Positions 1 to 5,023 of a DNA stretch of 5,023 nucleotides are shown piece by piece. The notes beneath the pieces are model-generated. The model was not told the origin of the DNA and did no database searches. It was given only the letters and a program-made list of their open reading frames with translations. The position numbers were made by a program, and so were the translations under genes. This DNA is from an uncultured bacterium (lineage in GTDB: Bacteria > Patescibacteria > Microgenomatia > Levybacterales > UBA12049), in contig CAMPGJ010000086.1 of the NCBI GenBank assembly GCA_946885425.1, forward strand, positions 1 through 5,023, written 5' to 3'. The first letter of the stretch is position 1. Every line of letters begins with the position of its first letter.

Positions 1-1
1 C

Positions 2-979
2 CTACTCTCCTTTAAAAGCCGGTGGTTTGATCCCTAGGGAATTTAGTGAATAATCGAGCAGTTCCTTCATCTCAGCACGACGGTTTTGGCTATTGAGTAA
101 AATACCAATGATTTTATGATCTTCGTACTCCAGATAAGAAATGAGGCAAAGCCCTGCTTCAGGTGTATAACCTGTTTTAACTCCTTTGACCCCCGGATAT
201 GTCGTCAATAAATTCGTTTCATTATAAAGATCATACGCTTTGTGTGATATCGTCTCAGGAATAGAGTGATTCGCAGTAGAAACAATTTTGACAAACAAAG
301 GATAATTTTCCAATGCATATCGGGTGATAACCAGCAAGTCAGAAACAGTAGTGTACTGTACACCATCTCCCTGTAGTCCAGAAGGATTATCAAAATGAGT
401 ATTTACCAGACCAAGAGACTTTGCCTTATCATTCATCGCCTTTATAAATCCATCTCTTCCTAAATAAAAATTATTTGCAAAGGTCTCAGCAGCATCATTA
501 CCTGAGGGGAGCATCAATCCATAAAGCAATTCCTCCATGGTTAATACCTCTCCTTCAGAAAGACCCATACTATCTTCGCCTACAAGATCCTCTGATCTCA
601 CTATATATTTGTTGTCTTCTCTTTTGTTCTCCAAAGCAATTATCGCGGTCATAATTTTTGTAAGTGATGCCATGGGTAATTTGCTATCCGCACTCTTCTG
701 ATAAATAGTCTTATTATCTGTAAGATCATATACGAGAACTGACTTGGCAGTCAGTTGGGAAGGATCAAATCCACTCCCATGGGTTTTTTCTACAGCCGGA
801 AACCAGAGGTCCAGCAACCTTACCTGGCTATTCTTACTCAATGTGAGAAAGTCGGGGAGTGGAGAAGCATATCCGGTTGCAGCCGTATCACTCTCAGGCC
901 GGAAATAATACCAAAACCCTGCCGAAAATATACCAGAAAGAATAACAATCGCAGTAAAATAAATAAGAAATCGACGCAT
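2..979 (-). CDS. D-alanyl-D-alanine carboxypeptidase, peptidase S11 family, membrane-anchored
   Basis: This enzyme removes the terminal D-Ala from peptidoglycan pentapeptides outside the membrane and so limits cross-linking. Counting from the ATG at 979 (325 residues), the three penicillin-binding motifs are in order: S105-L-T-K108 with the nucleophilic serine and lysine, S159-G-N161, and K268-T-G270. Residues about 5-26 form one hydrophobic segment with no obvious cleavage site, so I read it as a signal anchor. Only about 55 residues follow KTG. The protein is shorter than E. coli PBP5 and appears to lack that family's C-terminal beta domain and amphipathic anchor, so the N-terminal helix would hold it in the membrane. 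An ATG at 991 would add four residues (MEEF), but the ATG at 979 has a GGAGG Shine-Dalgarno sequence 5 nt upstream, and I prefer it. The stop is TAG at 2-4. It is the last gene seen here, 59 nt after the exporter ATPase. The family call is secure; the choice among DacA, DacB or DacF names is not. Confidence 0.93.
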   Translation of the reverse strand: MRRFLIYFTAIVILSGIFSAGFWYYFRPESDTAATGYASPLPDFLTLSKNSQVRLLDLWFPAVEKTHGSGFDPSQLTAKSVLVYDLTDNKTIYQKSADSKLPMASLTKIMTAIIALENKREDNKYIVRSEDLVGEDSMGLSEGEVLTMEELLYGLMLPSGNDAAETFANNFYLGRDGFIKAMNDKAKSLGLVNTHFDNPSGLQGDGVQYTTVSDLLVITRYALENYPLFVKIVSTANHSIPETISHKAYDLYNETNLLTTYPGVKGVKTGYTPEAGLCLISYLEYEDHKIIGILLNSQNRRAEMKELLDYSLNSLGIKPPAFKGE

Positions 980-982
980 GAA

Positions 983-989
983 CTCCTCC
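983..989 (-). promoter_or_regulatory. Shine-Dalgarno site that decides the carboxypeptidase start
   Basis: The minus strand reads GGAGGAG here, and its GGAGG core lies 5 nt before the ATG at 977-979. The upstream in-frame ATG (989-991) overlaps this motif and has no Shine-Dalgarno of its own; only the TTGATAC repeats precede it. This makes the downstream ATG the likely start. It is the only strong ribosome-binding site before any of the four starts visible in the window. Confidence 0.75.
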
Positions 990-1019
990 ATATTACCAGA
1001 AGAGTATCAAGTGTATCAA
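990..1019 (-). promoter_or_regulatory. Weak candidate promoter before the carboxypeptidase gene
   Basis: On the minus strand, the TTGATA of the repeat unit at 1013-1019 serves as a -35 candidate. It is separated by 18 nt from TAATAT (990-995), which is preceded by TGG, giving an extended -10 look (TGN plus hexamer). TAATAT matches the -10 consensus at only four of six positions. A start about 7 nt downstream would fall inside or after the GGAGGAG motif and would remove most of the ribosome-binding site. That argues against this promoter. Read-through from the exporter genes is the simpler way to express the carboxypeptidase. Confidence 0.2.
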
Positions 1020-1037
1020 GGGTATCAAAAGTATCAA
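1004..1037. repeat. Four GTATCAA units at 9-nt spacing between ATPase and carboxypeptidase genes
   Basis: GTATCAA occurs exactly at 1004-1010, 1013-1019, 1022-1028 and 1031-1037 (TTGATAC on the coding strand). The two-base spacers differ (GT, GG, AA), so this is a conserved 7-mer on a 9-nt period and not a simple copy of a 9-mer. The array fills most of the gap between the ATPase stop (1039-1041) and the carboxypeptidase start. Each unit contains TTGATA, which matches the bacterial -35 consensus at five of six positions. Its function is unknown. A slippage-prone microsatellite, a protein-binding array and a remnant of a lineage-specific intergenic repeat are all possible. Confidence 0.85.
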
Positions 1038-1048
1038 CCTACAACCTA
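1035..1048. repeat. 7-nt tandem duplication at the 3' end of the ATPase gene
   Basis: CAACCTA occurs at 1035-1041 and again directly at 1042-1048 (TAGGTTG twice on the coding strand). The ATPase stop codon TAG (1039-1041) lies in one copy. The other copy carries the Arg and Leu codons in a different frame, so the duplication creates the present end of the protein. The first copy also overlaps the last GTATCAA unit by three bases. Confidence 0.75.
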
Positions 1049-1740
1049 GCCCCTGGCTTTCTCCTGTGCATTACATCTGCAACTATTTTTCCATCTAGTA
1101 ATGAAATATTCCGGTCAGCAAGCTTAGCGTATTCTGGTTCGTGTGTTACCATAATAATTGTCAAATTAACATTTTTGTTGAGCTTGAGGAAAATATCCAA
1201 AACAATTTTTGAAGAATGCGTATCAAGATTTGCTGTTGGCTCATCTGCAAATAATATGAGAGGCTTATGTACAATAGCCCGTGAAATACTTACCCGCTGC
1301 TGCTGTCCTCCGGATAGCTGACTTGGAAGATTATCAAATTTGTCACTCAGTTCAGTCAAGGCGAGTGCCTCTTCCGCCTGCTTTCGGGCAACAGCCTGAT
1401 TACTACCCTGCATAAGCAGAGGCAGCATCACATTTTCTATAGCAGTCAATGTCGGGAGCAAGGCATAATCCTGGAAAATAAAACCAAAGTGATCACGTCG
1501 ATAGCTGACTCGTTGTGTTTCATCAAATAAAGCAACGTCATTACCATCAATAATAATGTTGCCGCTTGTCGGATGATCGAGAAGACTAAGCTGGTAAAGA
1601 GCAGTACTTTTACCTGCTCCGGATCTTCCTGTAATCGCCAAAAATTGTCCCTTCGGCACGTCAAAAGTAAGCCCCTTCAGAACCTTCGTCTCAGTCTCTT
1701 CCATAGTAAATGTTTTAACTAAATTCTGTACCCTAATCAT
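1039..1740 (-). CDS. ABC transporter ATP-binding protein, MacB/LolD (YknY-like) family
   Basis: This cytoplasmic ATPase would power the permease encoded just upstream. In its 233 residues every nucleotide-binding motif is intact: Walker A G38-RSGAGKS-T46, Q-loop Q90 within IFQDYALLP, signature LSGGQQQR at 142-149, Walker B LILFADEP at 161-168 with E167 as the likely catalytic base, D-loop NLD at 171-173, and H-loop H200. Length and motif spacing fit the stand-alone ATPases of MacB, LolD and FtsE type, which pair with four-helix FtsX-like permeases. The start ATG gives the usual N-terminus for the family (MIRVQNLVKTF), but no Shine-Dalgarno precedes it. AAATTTT and then the TTAGTAA repeat lie directly upstream, so translation may use a non-canonical mode or coupling. 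The last codons and the TAG stop lie in a 7-nt duplication (CAACCTA twice, 1035-1048). It is the third gene of the exporter set, after adaptor and permease, whereas in Bacillus yknXYZ the ATPase precedes the permease. Confidence 0.95.
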   Translation of the reverse strand: MIRVQNLVKTFTMEETETKVLKGLTFDVPKGQFLAITGRSGAGKSTALYQLSLLDHPTSGNIIIDGNDVALFDETQRVSYRRDHFGFIFQDYALLPTLTAIENVMLPLLMQGSNQAVARKQAEEALALTELSDKFDNLPSQLSGGQQQRVSISRAIVHKPLILFADEPTANLDTHSSKIVLDIFLKLNKNVNLTIIMVTHEPEYAKLADRNISLLDGKIVADVMHRRKPGARL

Positions 1741-1745
1741 AAAAT

Positions 1746-1785
1746 TTACTAATTACTAATTACTAATTACTAATTACTAATTACT
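1746..1785. repeat. TTACTAA tandem repeat (5 full units plus 5 nt) before the ATPase gene
   Basis: Five perfect head-to-tail copies of TTACTAA run from 1746 to 1780, and a partial copy (TTACT) follows at 1781-1785. On the coding strand the unit is TTAGTAA. Because 7 is not a multiple of 3, its TAG and TAA triplets recur in all three frames, so no ribosome can cross the array. It ends five bases before the ATPase ATG, in place of a ribosome-binding site. The rest of the gap (1786-1814) holds two AGCAAT copies 14 nt apart and the palindrome AATTGCAATT (1804-1813) next to the permease stop. I see no terminator in the gap. Confidence 0.9.
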
Positions 1786-1814
1786 TAGCAATGCGTAATC
1801 AGCAATTGCAATTA

Positions 1815-3095
1815 TCATCTCCCCAATATCGCATCTAAAGTATTTTGTCTGGTAACAAGCCAAGCAGGAATAAACCCTGAAATAAGTGCCGTTATCACAA
1901 GCGCTACTCCATTAAGAAGCACATCATTCATACTAATTGCCAGAGAAGCATTAATACTAGCAAAATTAATTGGATGAATATCAAAATATGGCTTTAACAA
2001 TCCCATAATCAATATCGTAGAAAATGTGATCCCGGAGAAAGCATAAAAAAGTGCCTGAAATATATAGGAGATTTGGATAGCCCTCGATGAGATACCTATT
2101 CCCTTTAATATGCCAATAAATTTTCGTCTAGTTATCGCATTAACATAAATAACGATAAAAATAGTAAATGCACTTACCATCAGAGCAATTGCCCCAACCA
2201 AATTACCTAACTTTCCCAATGCCTCAATAATAGTATAAATGCTGCTAGGCAAAGCTTCTTTAGAAGTCTGGACGATAATACCATCATTATTGGGCAAACT
2301 TTCCACAATATATTTTTTAGCTTCATCTGCAGATGCATCTGGAATAAGCCGTATCGCGATCTCATTTGCTGCCAAACTCCGGTTTTGTGTCAATTGCCGG
2401 AAAGCCGAGTTAGTCATATAAATTCTCGAATCAATAAATATACTATTTGTTGAGAATACACCTTTTATGATGACTTCCTTTTGTACACCATTAATTGTGA
2501 GACGGACACGGGATCCAATATCCGCTGATTTAAGAATCCTTGATCCGACTGCCAATGCTGCACCTCGCACTGTTGCATATTTTTGTATCAAATTTGAGCC
2601 AATGATTATTTCATCAGCATCATCAGGGGTGAGGTATGATCCTGCAACCATTGCTTTGGATAATTGGCTCATCTGCTCTTCCCCCAGTGGATCGATTCCG
2701 GCAACAGTACCTGATACAGAATCAGCTATATCTGTTGTATGCAATTTATTGCCGTAATCATATTCCAAAAGACCAGCAGCAGATTCCCGCACCGATACCG
2801 ATTTCACTGTAGGTAACGTCTTGACCACACTCACAATGGTATTTGTATCCTCAATAACTGTTTTATTTACTTCCGGAATGATAAAGACATCTCCAGAATA
2901 ATATTTAGGATATGTAGCAAGAGACGCTGATGCAAACCCAATTAATATACCTCCTAAAAATAGCATATTAAAAAACGTCAAACTTATAACGAGGATAATC
3001 AGCGTACTTGTCCAGAGATTATTTCGGCGTATCTCACGAACGGCAAGAAAAAAGCCAACAGAAAGAGAATATTTGTTTTGTGGATTCCATATCAT
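1815..3095 (-). CDS. ABC transporter permease, MacB/FtsX family
   Basis: This membrane subunit of the exporter has 426 residues and the MacB/FtsX arrangement. A short cytoplasmic N-terminus rich in charged residues (VREIRRNN, 19-26) is followed by a first membrane helix at about 30-55. A large extracytoplasmic domain follows (about 60-295, the MacB_PCD-like region), then three helices at about 297-319, 344-366 and 394-416. The loop after helix 2, RRKFIGILKGIGIS (323-336), is the typical FtsX coupling segment that contacts the ATPase. The C-terminus ends in RQNTLDAILGR, as is common in the family. Proteins of this class do not form a substrate channel; in characterised members such as MacB they pass ATP-driven motion to the extracellular side. 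The ATG lies 8 nt after the adaptor's TAA, and the gap ACCCGGGT has only a weak GGGT, so translational coupling to the adaptor is likely. The stop is TGA. The cargo cannot be inferred. Confidence 0.93.
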   Translation of the reverse strand: MIWNPQNKYSLSVGFFLAVREIRRNNLWTSTLIILVISLTFFNMLFLGGILIGFASASLATYPKYYSGDVFIIPEVNKTVIEDTNTIVSVVKTLPTVKSVSVRESAAGLLEYDYGNKLHTTDIADSVSGTVAGIDPLGEEQMSQLSKAMVAGSYLTPDDADEIIIGSNLIQKYATVRGAALAVGSRILKSADIGSRVRLTINGVQKEVIIKGVFSTNSIFIDSRIYMTNSAFRQLTQNRSLAANEIAIRLIPDASADEAKKYIVESLPNNDGIIVQTSKEALPSSIYTIIEALGKLGNLVGAIALMVSAFTIFIVIYVNAITRRKFIGILKGIGISSRAIQISYIFQALFYAFSGITFSTILIMGLLKPYFDIHPINFASINASLAISMNDVLLNGVALVITALISGFIPAWLVTRQNTLDAILGR

Positions 3096-3103
3096 ACCCG
3101 GGT

Positions 3104-4336
3104 TTACTCTATATTTGGATTAGCTACAATGACAATTCCCGCATCCAAGCCCTCAGTTACTTCAATTTTCGCGACACCTTTAGTTCCTAGCTTCACAGGG
3201 ATATGCTTATGCGTTTTAGCTTCAATCACATATGTCTGCCCTTCATTGGTAACAATTGCCGTGTTAGGCACAGTAATAACACTATCTCTTCTAAGAGTCT
3301 CAATAGTAAGCAGTGCAGTCATATTCGGTTTGATCACCGTTGATACAGCTTCTGCACTAATCCGGGCTGAATAGGTGACCACTCCTTGAACATTGGTCCC
3401 GACTGTTGCTATATCCATTACCCGGCCTTCAAAGGTCTGACTTTTCAGTGCATCAAAAATAATACTTACTTTTTGACCGGGAATGACTCTGGTCGCATAA
3501 TCTTCACTAACATTTACAGCAATATACGGATCTCCTAGGTTAGCAATTATAAGTACGGGTTGCTGTACAGATGCAGCTGAAACCACTTGTGAGACTGCTG
3601 TGGTAGGCTGAAGCTGAGAAGCGGCAACTTGGTTACCTTCTTTTACTAACAAATTAACAATAGTTCCAAACGTTGGAGCCGTAATTGTCGTACTCTGTGT
3701 CTCAGCATAGAGTTGTTTTGCTGCATCTACTTGTGCGGAAGCGGCAACAACAGCACTATCTGCCGTTCTATATGCCTGCTCACCCGCAGCGAAATCTTTT
3801 TGTGTTTGCGTTAACGCAATATCTATACTTTGTTTTTCCAGCTCGTTATAATCTTTTTCCTTACTCGGTGCTGTATAATCCTTCTTTTGATTTTTATAAT
3901 TATAGTTATTTTGAGCATCAATATATGCCTTTTGTTTCGTCCACATGGCCGCATCCAGACTCTTTTTGGTATTTTGCGCTGTCTGGAGAGCACTCAGCGC
4001 GCTTTGATAGGTAGCATACGCAGCTTTTTGTTGACTTACTGTAGCGGTACTTTCAACATGAAACAAAGGATCTCCTTTTTGTACTTCCTGATTGTTTGTG
4101 ACAAAGATACGGGTGATAATTCCATTGGTAGGGGAGGTAACCTGCGTCTGTGAAGCTGTGGTATATGTCCCACTAACCTGCACTGTATCCACGAGATTCT
4201 CCTGCTTAACGGTGTAGGTTAGCTCTGTATCTGGTTTTTGAAGAAGGAGTGCCCGCATGAGAAAAAAAAGGAGAATCACAACGAAGACCAACAGCAACCG
4301 TTTATGAGCACGTATGAAAGATACTACCTTATCCAT
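3104..4336 (-). CDS. HlyD/RND-type adaptor (membrane fusion) protein of the ABC exporter
   Basis: This single-pass membrane protein has 410 residues and would sit on the outer face of the membrane, bound to the permease. Residues 13-31 are a hydrophobic anchor preceded by basic residues (RAHKRLL). The first half of the biotinyl-lipoyl fold is at about 62-98 (SPTNGIITRIFV, then GDPLFHVES). A long, Ala/Gln/Lys-rich helical hairpin spans about 98-215, with its turn near 151-165. The second lipoyl half is at 217-237 (ITAPTFGTIVNLLVKEGNQV). A beta-barrel follows at about 268-345 (VIPGQKVSIIFD; IKPNMTALLTIE), then a membrane-proximal domain at 350-410 with VPNTAIV and GLDAGIVIV. This is the MacA/YknX order. 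It leads the exporter set and overlaps nothing upstream. In diderm bacteria the hairpin docks to TolC, and no outer-membrane factor is seen here. No Shine-Dalgarno precedes the ATG. The family is sure; the transported substrate is unknown. Confidence 0.94.
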   Translation of the reverse strand: MDKVVSFIRAHKRLLLVFVVILLFFLMRALLLQKPDTELTYTVKQENLVDTVQVSGTYTTASQTQVTSPTNGIITRIFVTNNQEVQKGDPLFHVESTATVSQQKAAYATYQSALSALQTAQNTKKSLDAAMWTKQKAYIDAQNNYNYKNQKKDYTAPSKEKDYNELEKQSIDIALTQTQKDFAAGEQAYRTADSAVVAASAQVDAAKQLYAETQSTTITAPTFGTIVNLLVKEGNQVAASQLQPTTAVSQVVSAASVQQPVLIIANLGDPYIAVNVSEDYATRVIPGQKVSIIFDALKSQTFEGRVMDIATVGTNVQGVVTYSARISAEAVSTVIKPNMTALLTIETLRRDSVITVPNTAIVTNEGQTYVIEAKTHKHIPVKLGTKGVAKIEVTEGLDAGIVIVANPNIE

Positions 4337-4345
4337 ATACGTATA
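4336..4345. promoter_or_regulatory. Perfect 10-bp palindrome over the adaptor start, possible operator
   Basis: TATACGTATA equals its own reverse complement. It touches the first base of the adaptor ATG and the last base of the candidate -10 element. A protein bound here would block initiation. Ten AT-rich bases can be palindromic by chance, so this is only a position worth noting. Confidence 0.25.
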
Positions 4346-4373
4346 GTATCTCTCATTTTACGCCCAATGTGAA
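4345..4373 (-). promoter_or_regulatory. Candidate promoter of the exporter operon, giving an almost leaderless transcript
   Basis: On the minus strand, TTCACA (4368-4373, five of six matches to TTGACA) is followed after 17 nt by GATACT (4345-4350, four of six matches to TATAAT). Initiation about 7 nt downstream would fall within a few bases of the adaptor ATG at 4334-4336, which agrees with the lack of a Shine-Dalgarno there. The -35 element overlaps the end of a long imperfect palindrome (4369-4409), and the palindrome TATACGTATA (4336-4345) covers the predicted start point. Both could be operator sites. This rests only on consensus matching. Confidence 0.35.
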
Positions 4374-4409
4374 TAGATAATTAAAAATCATTTTCCATTG
4401 TCTATTTAC
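4369..4409. repeat. 41-nt imperfect palindrome in the gap before the exporter operon
   Basis: The palindrome is centred on 4389. Arms AATAGATAAT (4372-4381) and ATTGTCTATT (4397-4406) pair at nine of ten positions, and the tenth is T opposite G. After two unpaired positions inward (4382-4383 against 4395-4396), AAAA (4384-4387) pairs with TTTT (4391-4394) around a three-base loop. Outside the arms one mismatch (4371/4407) is followed by two more pairs (4369-4370 with 4408-4409). No T-run follows on either strand, so it does not look like an intrinsic terminator. It overlaps the candidate -35 element, so an operator is the best guess. Confidence 0.6.
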
Positions 4410-4410
4410 G

Positions 4411-4435
4411 AAAAAAGGCCAACTGTTTTTCGACC
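4411..4435 (-). terminator. Weak rho-independent terminator candidate after the sortase gene
   Basis: In minus-strand RNA, GGUCGA (4430-4435) can pair with UUGGCC (4417-4422) in a six-pair stem that includes two G-U pairs. The loop has seven bases, and a run of six U (4411-4416) follows directly. A second small hairpin just upstream (CCAT with ATGG and TCAG with CTGA, 4434-4456) overlaps it by two bases and may stack or compete. Its place 44 nt after the sortase stop and before the candidate exporter promoter is right for a terminator, but the stem is short and partly wobble-paired. Confidence 0.4.
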
Positions 4436-4478
4436 ATGAGCTCAGGGGCTGAATGGCTTGATAGGGGTGGGGGACTAG

Positions 4479-5023
4479 TTAGCGGAGTATCGCGACTACT
4501 ACGAAGCGTTTTGAGTCCAGAAATCCTGTGCAGGTGTAGAGTGTTATTCTTTTATCTTTTGATGGGGCGAGAATAGATGATTCATTTGGGGACACCACAG
4601 AGGTGTACTCGACTACAAATTTCTTTTTACTCTGATCTGAGAATTGTACTATTATTTCCTGACCTGTCCGTATTTTCACCAATGGACCCAATAAATTTGC
4701 CCAATTATGGCCGTAAAGAACGCTATTACCTTCCTCGCCAGGTAGGGGAGAAGATACCAGGTATGAAACACCATTTTCAGTTGTTTCCCATGTATTATTA
4801 TTTATCTTCGCCTGTGTAATAGGGAGATCAATCCCGACGTCTTTGATACTAATTCTTGTTGGAAGTAATTTTTGCTTCATTTCCGCCGATTCACTTGCCA
4901 CACTAGGCTTTACCACCTGTGCAGCATTGGAGAATTTTAAGCGGTTAGGATCATTACGCAACCAAATATAATATCCAGCAAAGGAATAACAAATAAGTCC
5001 GAAGATGAGAAGTAATTTTGCTA
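4479..5023 (-). CDS. Sortase family transpeptidase (N-terminus beyond the window)
   Basis: Sortases are membrane-bound cysteine transpeptidases that cut a C-terminal sorting signal and join the protein to the cell wall or to another protein. About 181 codons are visible and the frame stays open to the right edge, so the start lies outside. A hydrophobic segment at the visible N-terminus (AKLLLIFGLICYSFAGYYIW) is an anchor helix, followed by a linker and then the beta-barrel domain. The catalytic triad is present: His in LYGHNW (codon 4707-4709), Cys in TLYTCTG (4530-4532) and Arg in DSKRFVV (4506-4508). Only seven residues separate Cys from Arg, a short beta7-beta8 loop. A TTG at 4961 is a poor start because it would discard the anchor helix. 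I cannot assign a class with confidence; class D or a related group is possible. No LPXTG-like substrate is encoded in the window. A weak terminator candidate lies between it and the exporter genes, so it may belong to a different transcript. Confidence 0.9.
   Translation of the reverse strand, partial: AKLLLIFGLICYSFAGYYIWLRNDPNRLKFSNAAQVVKPSVASESAEMKQKLLPTRISIKDVGIDLPITQAKINNNTWETTENGVSYLVSSPLPGEEGNSVLYGHNWANLLGPLVKIRTGQEIIVQFSDQSKKKFVVEYTSVVSPNESSILAPSKDKRITLYTCTGFLDSKRFVVVAILR

Noticed and set aside
1004..1037. Miniature CRISPR array
   Set aside because: The repeat is 7 nt and the spacers are 2 nt, far too short for CRISPR, and there are no cas genes.
755..1321. Plus-strand open frame of 188 codons spanning the carboxypeptidase and ATPase genes
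   Set aside because: It lies antisense to two genes with intact catalytic motifs, crosses their gap and repeat, and its translation shows no domain or ribosome-binding site.
1802..1813. Terminator after the permease gene from the GCAATTGC and AATTGCAATT palindromes
   Set aside because: The palindromes are very short and AT-rich, leave no room for a loop, and have no T-run after them.
1815..1817. Recoding of TGA as an amino acid, as in some Candidate Phyla Radiation lineages
   Set aside because: TGA ends the permease at the length and C-terminal motif expected for the family, and no gene here contains an in-frame TGA.
2467..4153. Several plus-strand open frames of 80-110 codons opposite the permease and adaptor
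   Set aside because: They are antisense shadows of well-supported genes, with no domains and no initiation signals.
4445..4478. G-quadruplex in the G-rich stretch after the sortase stop
   Set aside because: There are only three runs of four or more G (4445-4448, 4462-4465, 4467-4471), one loop is long, and a fourth run of that length is lacking. The C-rich coding strand offers nothing further.
4959..4961. TTG as the start codon of the sortase
   Set aside because: The frame continues upstream without a stop to the window edge and encodes a membrane anchor, so this TTG is an internal Leu codon.

Overview
The window holds five genes, all read from the minus strand, so transcription runs from high to low coordinates. 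They form a cell-envelope group: a sortase cut by the right edge, then an HlyD-type adaptor, a MacB/FtsX-type ABC permease, its ATPase, and a serine D,D-carboxypeptidase. There is no RNA gene, mobile element or CRISPR array. I found no convincing plus-strand gene; the plus-strand open frames lie opposite these genes and have no recognisable domain.

Organism (inference): a sortase beside an S11 carboxypeptidase points to a peptidoglycan-bearing cell of monoderm type. The compact proteins, AT-rich gaps, starts mostly without Shine-Dalgarno sequences and short tandem repeats between genes would suit Patescibacteria (Candidate Phyla Radiation), perhaps a Microgenomates-like lineage, but the sequence does not prove this. 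TAA, TAG and TGA all serve as stops, and TGA ends the permease where its family normally ends, so there is no sign of a genetic code that reassigns TGA.

Layout: 4479-5023 is the sortase, without its first residues. 4337-4478 is the only substantial regulatory gap. It has a weak terminator candidate, a 41-nt imperfect palindrome, and a candidate promoter whose predicted start lies almost on the adaptor's ATG. 3104-4336 (adaptor), 1815-3095 (permease) and 1039-1740 (ATPase) form a tripartite exporter. Adaptor and permease are 8 nt apart. Permease and ATPase are separated by 74 nt, mostly a TTACTAA tandem repeat. 2-979 is the carboxypeptidase, complete, and separated from the ATPase by a gap with four GTATCAA units at 9-nt spacing.

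How they may work together: the ATPase and permease would drive a mechanotransmission-type exporter, with the adaptor on the outer face of the membrane. The cargo is unknown, and no small peptide gene or LPXTG-type sorting signal is visible. The carboxypeptidase trims peptidoglycan stem peptides and the sortase would anchor proteins to that wall. Whether the wall enzymes and the exporter share a function or are only neighbours cannot be decided here. I see no clearly new system; the least explained parts are the intergenic repeats and the palindromic control region before the adaptor.
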